This document shows positions 33,453-41,103 of a stretch of DNA of 64,000 nt, piece by piece (position 1 is the first letter of the stretch; every line of letters starts with the position of its first letter). Source of the stretch: an uncultured Lachnospiraceae bacterium (GTDB taxonomy: Bacteria > Bacillota > Clostridia > Lachnospirales > Lachnospiraceae); assembly GCA_944381635.1 (NCBI GenBank), contig CALWLY010000013.1, positions 1-64,000 on the forward strand, written 5' to 3'. Under the pieces are notes generated by a model that saw nothing but the letters and a program-made list of their open reading frames with translations, was not told where the DNA came from and did no database searches. Made by a program: the position numbers and the translations under genes.

Positions 33453-34502
33453 TTGAATAATAAAATCATAAATCCACTGAAAGGGAAACTCTTACCTGCA
33501 ATTTCGCAGGGAGGGTTTCATATGGAGGAATACTGGATCTGGTGTGGTTCTGTAATAAGAGGAAAAGATGGAACATATCATATGTTTGCATCAGCCTGGC
33601 CTAAAGAAATGGGATTCGGCGCACAATGGCTTTTCAATTCACAAATCGTTCATGCAGTCAGTGAGACTCCGGAGGGCCCATATCGCTTCAAAGAAAGGAT
33701 TCTTGAAAGAAGAGACAGAAAATATTTTGACGCGCTCAACCAGCATAATCCCTACATTTTGGAGTGGAACGGAAAATATTATCTGTATTATATCGGAACG
33801 ACTTATGGCGGGAAGATACCGGAAAAAGCTTCTGAAATTGGAGACCAGAGATTTATAGAAGTATGGAACAAAAAGAGGATAGGTGTAGCTGTGTCAGATT
33901 CTTTGGATGGACCATGGGAAAGAAAGGAAAGTCCGATTTTAGAGCCGAGAGGTTGTGATCATTGGGATTGTACGATCACAAGTAATCCCGCCGTGGCTAT
34001 CTTAGAAGATGGCACTACCTATATGCTCTATAAATCCAGAAGCGGTGTAGAGGAACCTATGCAGATCGGAGTGGCGAAAGCGTCAACTCCAGAAGGACCT
34101 TTTGAGAGGATTTCAGAGAACCCGATCTTAAAATTTCCGGATTCCAGATACCAGGTGGAAGATCCATTTTTGTGGTACCAGAACGGAAAATTTCATTTGC
34201 TTTTGAAAAATGACTTTAAAGAAGACTGGGAACATATCACGGAAGAGTGGGGCGCCGGATTATATGCGGAGAGTGAGGACTGTATTCACTGGCAGCTGGC
34301 GGAGGAGCCCATTACTTATACAAGAAAAGTAGAGTGGGACAATGGGAAAACAACAGTTCAGGCTAATCTGGAAAGGCCGTTTCTTTTGCGGGATGAAAAA
34401 GGATGCCCGGAATATTTGTTCTTGGCCACAGGCGACGGCAGCAGACCGTATGGCTTTGAACATTCCTGGAATATGGTGATTCCTATACGAAATGATAAAT
34501 AA
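33453..34502 (+). CDS. five-bladed beta-propeller glycoside hydrolase family protein
   Basis: A 349-aa cytoplasmic protein with repeating blades such as G-K-D-G-T-Y-H-M-F, G-K-Y-Y-L-Y-Y-I-G-T, G-T-T-Y-M-L-Y-K-S-R and N-G-K-F-H-L-L-L-K. This pattern fits clan GH-F/GH-J-like hydrolases (GH43/GH32/GH117 relatives), but I cannot fix the exact family. No signal peptide, so it acts on imported oligosaccharides. Starts at TTG 33453 after AGAAAGGTAG. Confidence 0.8.
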   Translation: MNNKIINPLKGKLLPAISQGGFHMEEYWIWCGSVIRGKDGTYHMFASAWPKEMGFGAQWLFNSQIVHAVSETPEGPYRFKERILERRDRKYFDALNQHNPYILEWNGKYYLYYIGTTYGGKIPEKASEIGDQRFIEVWNKKRIGVAVSDSLDGPWERKESPILEPRGCDHWDCTITSNPAVAILEDGTTYMLYKSRSGVEEPMQIGVAKASTPEGPFERISENPILKFPDSRYQVEDPFLWYQNGKFHLLLKNDFKEDWEHITEEWGAGLYAESEDCIHWQLAEEPITYTRKVEWDNGKTTVQANLERPFLLRDEKGCPEYLFLATGDGSRPYGFEHSWNMVIPIRNDK

Positions 34503-34625
34503 GAAGGTTATTTTACCGTATTAGTTGTCATTGGGCAAAAATGGCTGATGATTGATTTGGAAGATCAAGAGAGAATGTATGCGGATGTATTTCGGCTGAT
34601 TGACATTCGGAGAGGATAACAAATT
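34503..34625 (+). pseudogene. short gene remnant
   Basis: An in-frame stretch from about 34504 to TAA 34617-34619 reads G-Q-K-W-L-M-I-D-L-E-D-Q-E-R-M-Y-A-D-V-F-R-L, with no start. It looks like the tail of a lost gene. Family not recognised. Confidence 0.25.
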
Positions 34626-34704
34626 CGTATTTGGTATCAAGAAATAATGAAAGAAAAGATTTATAATAATATCAAGTCAGATAGGAAGCATTTGGCTTGA
34701 TATT
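34626..34704 (+). repeat. 79-bp direct repeat, copy 1
   Basis: Matches 36401-36479 at 75 of 79 positions with no gaps. It contains a hairpin (ATATCAAG ... CTTGATAT) that is followed by a T-run in this copy. The two copies bound a 1.7-kb cassette with the AraC-ATPase fusion and a DUF6440 gene. Confidence 0.9.
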
Positions 34705-34746
34705 TTTTTATAGGATAGGAAATCTTGTTTCCTATCCTATAAAAAA
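34704..34746. terminator. perfect 19-bp stem hairpin, left
   Basis: TTTTTTATAGGATAGGAAA, loop TCTTG, and its exact complement. T-runs on both strands make it a bidirectional terminator. It has the same layout as the hairpin at 35995-36037 on the other side of the AraC fusion gene. Confidence 0.85.
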
Positions 34747-34834
34747 CAATAAATCGCACTTCGCGCTCAAGGAAAATGGTTGCTGACGCAACCGCGCTTC
34801 GGCGCGAGTGTGCGCCAGGACGCACACTTTTTAC
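34747..34834 (-). repeat. GC-rich structured repeat, copy A
   Basis: Minus-strand copy of a roughly 85-bp repeat also found at 35897-35983 and 54738-54822. It starts AAAAAGTGTGCG and forms a GTGTGCG/CGCACAC stem, then a TTGC-GTCA-GCAA hairpin. More diverged than the other two copies but with paired changes in stems. Confidence 0.75.
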
Positions 34835-34870
34835 AATTACAGGCTTCCTCTGTAATGAAAGAGGTGTAGA

Positions 34871-35782
34871 ATGAGCAGGGAAATGATAGAAAAGATTTTA
34901 GAATACATTGATCAGCATATCAATGAAAAAATCAGTTTAAAGGACCTGGCAGCTTTTGCAGGATATAGTCCTTTTTATTTCAGCGCACTGTTTTCCAAGG
35001 TTATGGGGGTATCTGTGACTACTTATATTCGAATTCGAAAGTTACAGTATTCCTTACTATCTATATTGGAAGGCGAGAAAATTGTTGATATATCGATGAA
35101 ATATGGATTTGAATCTCATGAAGGTTTCACGCGCTCATTTACCAGGTTATTTGGTTCTACGCCTAAAACTACAAGAAAATATTTAACAGCTTACACAGTT
35201 CCAACTTATGTTATTCCAAATATTTCTCTGGGAAAGGATGATTTTGATATGAAAGTAACTAAAAATTTATTTGAAGATATGCATCAAATTTTATTTGCGT
35301 TTTTACAGGAAGCAATTCATGAGGCGAAATTAGGATATTGTACGGAAATTAACGTTTATCTTTTGCCGGATAATCAAATCCGAGTGACAGATGATGGACG
35401 AGGACTTCCTCTCTCAGAACATGATGAAAAGAATCAAGAAGTATTCTCAAAAATCCTTGCAGGACATCCGATTACAAGCTTGGATTATGAAAGAATGGAA
35501 GAACTGAATAGTCCTGGCTTACAGGTGGCTGGGTCACTTTGTGAAAGGTTAAAGGTTGTAGTGTATAAAAATAATAAAATATACAGCCAGGACTATATCC
35601 GGGGGATTGCACAGCATGAAATAGAATGTAAATTACTGAATCACAAGTCAGGCATGGAGATTTTACTATTACCGGATAGAGAAATCTGTGGTGACATAAA
35701 ATTTTCAAAAACACGGATTACACAATGGATGGATGATAATTTGGGAGGATTGACGAATTTGAATGTAAATATTATAGAATAA
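34871..35782 (+). CDS. AraC DNA-binding domain fused to a GyrB-like GHKL ATPase-type domain
   Basis: A 303-aa protein. Residues 1-105 are an AraC double helix-turn-helix (L-K-D-L-A-A-F-A-G-Y-S-P-F-Y-F-S; K-Y-G-F-E-S-H-E-G-F-T-R-S-F). Residues about 125-300 resemble the DNA gyrase B/topoisomerase ATPase N-domain: N1-like E-A-I-H-E, G1 V-T-D-D-G-R-G-L-P-L (172-181), a G-L-Q-V-A-G-S-L-C-E-R-L motif in place of G-x-G-x-G, then K-I-Y-S-Q-D-Y-I-R-G. The N1 Asn is replaced (E-A-I-H-E), so nucleotide hydrolysis may be lost. Likely a regulator that reads a nucleotide-like or gyrase-inhibitor ligand. AGAGGTGTAG ribosome site. Bracketed by repeats. Confidence 0.75.
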   Translation: MSREMIEKILEYIDQHINEKISLKDLAAFAGYSPFYFSALFSKVMGVSVTTYIRIRKLQYSLLSILEGEKIVDISMKYGFESHEGFTRSFTRLFGSTPKTTRKYLTAYTVPTYVIPNISLGKDDFDMKVTKNLFEDMHQILFAFLQEAIHEAKLGYCTEINVYLLPDNQIRVTDDGRGLPLSEHDEKNQEVFSKILAGHPITSLDYERMEELNSPGLQVAGSLCERLKVVVYKNNKIYSQDYIRGIAQHEIECKLLNHKSGMEILLLPDREICGDIKFSKTRITQWMDDNLGGLTNLNVNIIE

Positions 35783-35896
35783 AAAAAGAATCGTAACGGC
35801 TAGTGAGACGAGGAGAGGATATAATTTTGAATTGGCTGATTGATTCAAAATTTTGTCCCCACCTCGTCTTTGCATTCTTGTAAAATAGCAGTACTC

Positions 35897-35983
35897 GTAA
35901 AAAAGTGTGCGCTTTGGCGCACACTCGCGCCGAGCGCGATGCCGTCAGGCAATGGTTACCTTTCGCGCGAGTGCGCATCTACA
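35897..35983 (+). repeat. GC-rich structured repeat, copy B
   Basis: Copy B of the family, nearly identical to 54738-54822. Hairpin 1 AGTGTGCGC/GCGCACACT; hairpin 2 TGCC-GTCA-GGCA; closing ACTCGCGC/GCGCGAGT. Confidence 0.85.
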
Positions 35984-35994
35984 GCGGAGCGTTA

Positions 35995-36037
35995 TTTTTT
36001 ATACGGTAGGAAATGAAGTTTCCTACCGTATAAAAAA
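35995..36037. terminator. perfect 19-bp stem hairpin, right
   Basis: TTTTTTATACGGTAGGAAA, loop TGAAG, and its exact complement with T-runs on both strands. A second hairpin, ATGGGGA/TTCCCCAT, follows at 36037-36057. Confidence 0.85.
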
Positions 36038-36104
36038 TGGGGAGTTTATCTTCCCCATAAAAAACAAAAATTTATAAAAGACTTGAAATACTTTAATTAG
36101 GTAG

Positions 36105-36266
36105 TTATTCCGTAACTATTGGCTTGCCTTCTTTGTCAAGCAATGGTGTAAAACCTGCTGTATTTCCGTTCCTATGAAATACATAGTTTACACCTGTTTC
36201 TGTATCAACCCAGATTTCGATTACATCAATAGCACCTTGCTGATAAACCTTCTTAAAGCGATCCAT
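36105..36266 (-). CDS. DUF6440 family protein
   Basis: A 53-aa protein (V-D-T-E-T-G-V-N-Y-V-F and F-T-P-L-L-D-K-E-G-K-P-I), matching the small DUF6440 family of unknown function often encoded near mobile or accessory genes. ATG at 36264-36266 has GGAGGAAT upstream on the minus strand; the longer reading frame start at 36326 has none. Confidence 0.8.
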   Translation of the reverse strand: MDRFKKVYQQGAIDVIEIWVDTETGVNYVFHRNGNTAGFTPLLDKEGKPIVTE

Positions 36267-36400
36267 AAGTATTCCTCCTATCTTATTTTTGTCGGTATTT
36301 CTTATATTTGTATTGTACCACTCCAATATAAATTTTTCTATTCTTTTATCTCTTTGCAGAAAAATTTGTGTTGCCTCAAAATATATAGTAATTTTAAATC

Positions 36401-36479
36401 CGTATTTGGAATCAAGGAATAATGAAAGAAAAAATTTATAATAATATCAAGTCAGATAAGAAGCATTTGGCTTGATATT
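36401..36479 (+). repeat. 79-bp direct repeat, copy 2
   Basis: Right-hand copy of 34626-34704. Here the hairpin is followed by CATTTTTC rather than a clean T-run. Confidence 0.9.
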
Positions 36480-36509
36480 CATTTTTCATAATTACGGGGA
36501 CACTTTTTG

Positions 36510-36687
36510 TTAATAGAGCACTTAAAGGTGAACGACATGAATCTGTTTCGTTATTTGGAATATATCCTGACAGTTTTGAAAGAACGTTAGGATATATTCC
36601 AAATTATTGCTTTATGGAAAAATTGTTTTCCATTCTGAACAGTTATCGGAAATCTGCCTGAGTAAGTCTAAAACAATAAATGTGTAA
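36510..36687 (+). pseudogene. IS66-family transposase C-terminal remnant
   Basis: Split over frames. One frame reads E-H-L-K-V-N-D-M-N-L-F-R-Y-L-E-Y-I-L-T, matching the IS66 signature K-A-N-G-L-N-x-Y-R-Y-L-E-Y; later frames give N-Y-C-F-M-E-K-L and H-S-E-Q-L-S-E-I-C-L-S, the usual IS66 end. At least two frameshifts, so inactive. It fills most of the 36480-36773 gap. Confidence 0.6.
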
Positions 36688-36773
36688 ATAAGCGGCGGAA
36701 ATGATAGTCAAAAAATAAGCCAGTACTCATGGTTTACCATATACTTAATATCCGCTAATTTTCAATGTATCTT

Positions 36774-37835
36774 TTAAAATAATTCGATTTCAGAGATTGC
36801 CGTATCTTGATATTTGCTGCCCTGATATACTGACTGAATGATGAGGGTTATATTGGAAGTTTCAACAGAAGACGGAAAGGTTATTGCCTGCTGTCCATTA
36901 ATATCTTCAAGGGTGATATTCATACTATTTCCATCAGAAAAAATGACTGTCAATGTAGCAGGTCTTGAATTTTTCATATAAATATCAGAGTTTTTCTGAT
37001 AACCGGCATTGATAGTAAATCCAGATAATTTATAGGTTCCATCAAATTGAAGTGTGACAGATTCCCCTTCACCTTGCCCAGAAGCATCTTCTACCCAAGC
37101 ATTGCCAAGTGTTCCGTCAATTAAATTGGAAGGATGATGAACCAGACCATATTCAGATTCTGACAAATAGGATGTTGCGAAAACACTTGAAATAACATCC
37201 ATGGATACCGGGGGTACTTCAATCTCTGCGTTGGATGACTCAGTGAAGACAGTCTCTTGCTCCGTGCTTTGTTCTTTTTCCGGAAGTGTATAGGATTCGT
37301 TGTTTTGTAACGGTTCATATTGTGGATAAGGTTGCGTAACACTTTCCGCTTGTTCAAGTATGTCGGTTGGATGAGAAGAAACCTGTCCGGTTTCTGCCTC
37401 CTCCATTGTGCTTTCGTCTATGAACGTTTTTACATGGTTATATGAATCTTTTTTTGGATTGTTATTGATGTTGTGCGAAAATATTTCTAATGTGCTGTTA
37501 CCGCTAAGCATGAAATAACCTAAAAATATAATGATACCCATGAAAAAAAGAATACATAGGAAAGGGAGAATCCACCTTTTCTTTTTGGTAGGAACTTTTT
37601 CTGTAGTTGTGTCCTCTTTTTTTATCTGATTGCTTGTTTCGATGGAATTTGCTGTTTGAGAATTTGCAAATGCAGAAAAAATTTCTTTTGGCAGAGGTGT
37701 TCCGTCGTAAATGCAGAAGCGCATTTCATTAGTGATAACTTTATTACAGCTAGGACAACGAGGAATCAGTTTACCACATATAGGACAAAACTTTGAATCT
37801 TCTTCTATTTCATTTTTACATATAGGACATATCAT
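36774..37835 (-). CDS. double zinc-ribbon membrane protein with C-terminal discoidin/NADase-type domain
   Basis: A 353-aa protein. Two zinc ribbons open it (C-P-I-C ... C-P-I-C-G and C-P-S-C ... C-I-Y-D-G, about 1-48). A single membrane helix lies at about 88-110, then an acidic Ser/Thr/Gln-rich linker, then a beta-sandwich (about 215-353: A-S/T-S-Y-L ... H-P-S-N-L-I-D-G-T-L-G-N-A-W-V-E) of the discoidin/NADase-associated type that binds glycans. The ribbon end is cytoplasmic, the sandwich outside. Role unknown; surface sensing or adhesion is plausible. Confidence 0.78.
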   Translation of the reverse strand: MICPICKNEIEEDSKFCPICGKLIPRCPSCNKVITNEMRFCIYDGTPLPKEIFSAFANSQTANSIETSNQIKKEDTTTEKVPTKKKRWILPFLCILFFMGIIIFLGYFMLSGNSTLEIFSHNINNNPKKDSYNHVKTFIDESTMEEAETGQVSSHPTDILEQAESVTQPYPQYEPLQNNESYTLPEKEQSTEQETVFTESSNAEIEVPPVSMDVISSVFATSYLSESEYGLVHHPSNLIDGTLGNAWVEDASGQGEGESVTLQFDGTYKLSGFTINAGYQKNSDIYMKNSRPATLTVIFSDGNSMNITLEDINGQQAITFPSSVETSNITLIIQSVYQGSKYQDTAISEIELF

Positions 37836-38030
37836 AGTTTAAATTCCTTTCGTTATTCTATTCGGATATAAATTAAATGTGCTCTGAAAAAAGTTCAGTA
37901 TGTATTTTGGGATAAGCTGGTTTTTAGAAATTCCTGATCACAGAACATGCAAAATTTCAGATCATAGTCAAACCATGTAGAGAAGTAGTTTCTTTTAGTT
38001 TGTCAGCAGGTCTTTGTAGCAAGTGATAAA

Positions 38031-38093
38031 GGCTCTTGACTAAGTGTTTGCCGGTATTTATGAGAATACCACTTCAACACTTGACCAAGAGCC
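38031..38093. repeat. 63-bp palindromic element (possible ISL3-type end pair or prs terminator)
   Basis: Arms GGCTCTTGACTAAGTGTT and AACACTTGACCAAGAGCC pair except for three central positions, with an inner GGTATT/AATACC stem. The outer GGCTCTT-type ends resemble ISL3-family inverted repeats. It could also terminate prs, which ends 85 bp away on the minus strand. Rest of 37836-38177 shows nothing clear. Confidence 0.5.
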
Positions 38094-38177
38094 AATTTTA
38101 CTTGCTGATTTTGAAACACCTTTTTCTATAAAAAATTTTGTCGCTTATTTACGCAGACTGACTGAAATTTCCATCCA

Positions 38178-39365
38178 TTAGATATTATATTCTTCCCGAT
38201 TGTTGTATTTTTTGAGAACTTCATTAATTTTTTCGGTAGGAGTCATAACATTTGTCATGGAAACATCATGATTCATAAAGTCGATGATGGAAGCAAGGAA
38301 CTTGCTCATGTCAGCGGTGATGTAATATTCACGTTCAGAAAGTTCCGGCGGCAGATAAGTCAGGTTTGTTGTGATGACTTTATCGAAATATCCTTGCTCG
38401 TAAGCTTTATCGAAAGCGGAAAGGCCTTCTGTAAACAGACCGAATGTACAGCAGATGAATACGCGTTTCGCTTTCATTTCTTTTAACTGTTTTGCGGTAT
38501 CCAGCATACTTCCGCCGGAGGAGATCATGTCATCGATGATGATGACATCTTTTCCTTCAATGTTGTCGCCAAGGAATTCGTGAGCCACGATCGGGTTTTT
38601 GCCGTTGACGATAGTGGTATAATCTCTGCGCTTGTAGAACATACCGGTGTTTACTTTCAAAACGTTGGCAAAGTATACCGCGCGGTCCAAAGCGCCTTCA
38701 TCCGGGCTGATGACAACCATGTGATCTTTGTCGATGATCAAATCCGGCACATTGTCAAGCAGTGCGCGCATGAACTGATAAGGCGGTGTAAAGTTATCAA
38801 ATCCGCACAGAGGAGTTGCATTCTGAACGCGGGGATCGTGTGCGTCAAAGGTGATGAAATTAGTTACACCCATATCGGCAAGTTCGGAGAGTGCATAAGC
38901 ACAGTCCAAAGACTCCCTGCCGGTTCTTCTGTGCTGGCGGCCTTCGTAGAGGAAAGGCATTACCACATTGATGCGGTGAGCTTTTCCGTTTGTGGCAGCA
39001 ATCATACGCTTCAAATCCTGGTAATGATCATCGGGAGATTTATAGTTGGTATATCCGTTCACAGAATAGGTAAGACTGTGATTGCATACATCTACGATAA
39101 TAAAAAGGTCAGCGCCGCGGACGGATTCATAAAGGACACCTTTTCCTTCGCCGCTTCCAAAACGGGGGCATTCTGCTTTTATAAGATAGTTATCTTCTAT
39201 ATAGCCATGAAAAGTGGGATCCTTGTGAATATCTTTTTTCATATTCTGGCGGAATGTGACAAGATAATCGTTGACACGCTTTCCAAGTTCAGCAGCGGAA
39301 TCCATAGCAATAATTTTTAAAGGCCCTACGGGAAGGGCGTTTTCGAGTTCGCGCAAATTTGGCAT
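38178..39365 (-). CDS. prs: ribose-phosphate pyrophosphokinase (long form)
   Basis: A 395-aa PRPP synthetase, about 75 residues longer than the usual 315. The core is intact: N-V-V-M-P-F-L-Y-E-G-R-Q-H-R-R-T-G-R-E (ATP side), F-D-A-H-D-P-R, and the PRPP loop D-V-I-I-I-D-D-M-I-S-S-G-G-S-M. The extra length is mainly at the N-terminus and around 45-80. It makes PRPP for purine, pyrimidine, His and Trp pathways. Own promoter on the minus strand (39499-39527). Confidence 0.95.
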   Translation of the reverse strand: MPNLRELENALPVGPLKIIAMDSAAELGKRVNDYLVTFRQNMKKDIHKDPTFHGYIEDNYLIKAECPRFGSGEGKGVLYESVRGADLFIIVDVCNHSLTYSVNGYTNYKSPDDHYQDLKRMIAATNGKAHRINVVMPFLYEGRQHRRTGRESLDCAYALSELADMGVTNFITFDAHDPRVQNATPLCGFDNFTPPYQFMRALLDNVPDLIIDKDHMVVISPDEGALDRAVYFANVLKVNTGMFYKRRDYTTIVNGKNPIVAHEFLGDNIEGKDVIIIDDMISSGGSMLDTAKQLKEMKAKRVFICCTFGLFTEGLSAFDKAYEQGYFDKVITTNLTYLPPELSEREYYITADMSKFLASIIDFMNHDVSMTNVMTPTEKINEVLKKYNNREEYNI

Positions 39366-39498
39366 AGTTACTCCTGTCTGTCTGCCTGACGCAGACGGTT
39401 TTTTTCAATAAAGTTGTTAGCGTCATACTTGCATGTAAGAGGCATTTTCCTGCTTTTAGTGCCAGCGGAATTATGACATACGTTTCCTACTTTAATAT

Positions 39499-39527
39499 TT
39501 TATAACATTCTGCTAGTGACACGTCAA
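39499..39527 (-). promoter_or_regulatory. sigma-A promoter of prs
   Basis: On the minus strand TTGACG (39527-39522), 17-bp spacer, TATAAA (39504-39499). It gives a leader of about 125 nt with a CGTCTGCGTCAGGCAGACG-like hairpin before the start. Confidence 0.6.
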
Positions 39528-39631
39528 GGGAATTCTAGTAAAATGAAAACAGGAAAATATCAGAAGGTTACGGTTCATACAGACTTTGCATTTACTACTG
39601 CAAAGTTCGTATAAAAATGATTCAGGAGTGC

Positions 39632-39669
39632 AAAAATCCATTGCCGGAGGCAATTTTGAATGGATTTTT
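39632..39669 (+). other. hairpin in prs-DUF512 spacer
   Basis: AAAAATCCATT pairs with AATGGATTTTT around an inner GCC/GGC. Terminator-like on both strands, but no gene to terminate is evident in 39366-39735; it may be a leader element for the DUF512 gene. Confidence 0.45.
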
Positions 39670-39735
39670 GCATGTTACTGGAACGGAGTGAACAGTAATA
39701 AGATATACCAGTTTATAAGGAGTAAATAAATACAG

Positions 39736-41094
39736 ATGAAAGAAAAAGGACATAAAATCAAAAAGGTACAGCCGGGAAGTATAGCGGAAGAGATGGAAAT
39801 AAGACCCGGTGATGTGCTGCTTGAAATAAACGGCGAAGAAGTGGAAGACGTTTTCGACTACCAGTACATGGTGCAGGAAGAGTACATTGAGGTACTGATA
39901 CAAAAACCTTCCGGTGAGGAGTGGCTTCTGGAAATTGACAAGGACTACGAGGAAGATCTGGGTATTGAATTTGAAAACGGGCTGATGGATGATTATCGGT
40001 CCTGCCATAATAAATGTATTTTCTGCTTTATTGACCAGATGCCAAAGGGAATGAGAGATACTCTTTATTTTAAGGATGATGATTCCCGTCTTTCCTTTCT
40101 GCAGGGAAATTATGTGACGCTTACAAACATGTCGGAGAAGGATGTCAATCGAATTATCAAATATCATTTATCCCCTATCAATATTTCTTTTCAGACGACC
40201 AATCCGGAACTTCGCTGCAAAATGCTGCACAACCGTTTTGCAGGGGAAGCTTTGAAAAAAGTGGATCGTTTTTACGAGGCAGGAATTGAGATGAACGGTC
40301 AGATTGTGCTGTGCAAAGGAATCAATGACGGCATGGAACTTGAGAGGAGCATTGAGGATCTGACAAAATATCTTCCTTATTTAAAAAGTGTTTCTGTTGT
40401 GCCGGTAGGTCTTTCCAGGTTCCGCGACGGGCTGTATCCCCTTGAGCCGTTTACGAAGGAAGATGCCAAAGAAGTGCTTGCTGTGATTCACAAATGGCAG
40501 GAGAAAATTTTCCCGGAATACGGCCTTCATTTCATCCATGCCAGTGATGAATGGTATATGCTGGCTGAGGAAGAGCTGCCGGAAGAAGACAATTATGACG
40601 GTTATCTTCAGTACGAAAACGGCGTAGGTATGATTCGCATGCTTCTGGAAGAATTTGACGAAGCGATTTCCGAACTGAAAGAAAAAAAGGCGCACACGGG
40701 AATGGCGGCAGATATTTCTGAGGACGGAGAAAAAAGGGTGGTATCCTCTGTTACCGGACTGCTGGCGTACCCTTACATCAGACATATGGCGGATGAACTC
40801 TGCAGCCTGGTGCCGAATCTGACAATTCATGTATATCCGATACGAAATGACTTTTTTGGAGAGAGGATTACGGTGACCGGACTTTTGACCGGACAGGACA
40901 TTCTCGCTCAGTTAAAAGGAAAAGAGCTGGGAGAGAAACTTTTTCTTCCGGAGAACGTGCTGCGAAGCGGAGAACGGGTGCTTCTGGATGATTTGACAGT
41001 GGAAGACCTGATTCAGACTTTACAAGTTCCGGTAGATATTGTAAAATCAAGCGGATGTGATTTTGTGAACGCAATGTTGGGAATAGAAAATTAG
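39736..41094 (+). CDS. DUF512 protein with PDZ and radical SAM-like domains
   Basis: A 452-aa protein. The N-terminal PDZ-like part (about 5-70: V-Q-P-G-S-I-A-E-E-M-E-I-R-P-G-D-V-L) is followed by a radical SAM-like region with C-H-N-K-C-I-F-C-F-I-D-Q-M-P, then the DUF512 domain (about 275-450). It resides in the cytoplasm, and the family commonly lies directly before der, as here. Reaction unknown; a 4Fe-4S cluster is expected. The start is 10 bp or more from the best ribosome site (AAGGAG). Confidence 0.92.
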   Translation: MKEKGHKIKKVQPGSIAEEMEIRPGDVLLEINGEEVEDVFDYQYMVQEEYIEVLIQKPSGEEWLLEIDKDYEEDLGIEFENGLMDDYRSCHNKCIFCFIDQMPKGMRDTLYFKDDDSRLSFLQGNYVTLTNMSEKDVNRIIKYHLSPINISFQTTNPELRCKMLHNRFAGEALKKVDRFYEAGIEMNGQIVLCKGINDGMELERSIEDLTKYLPYLKSVSVVPVGLSRFRDGLYPLEPFTKEDAKEVLAVIHKWQEKIFPEYGLHFIHASDEWYMLAEEELPEEDNYDGYLQYENGVGMIRMLLEEFDEAISELKEKKAHTGMAADISEDGEKRVVSSVTGLLAYPYIRHMADELCSLVPNLTIHVYPIRNDFFGERITVTGLLTGQDILAQLKGKELGEKLFLPENVLRSGERVLLDDLTVEDLIQTLQVPVDIVKSSGCDFVNAMLGIEN

Positions 41095-41103
41095 GAGGTA
41101 ATT

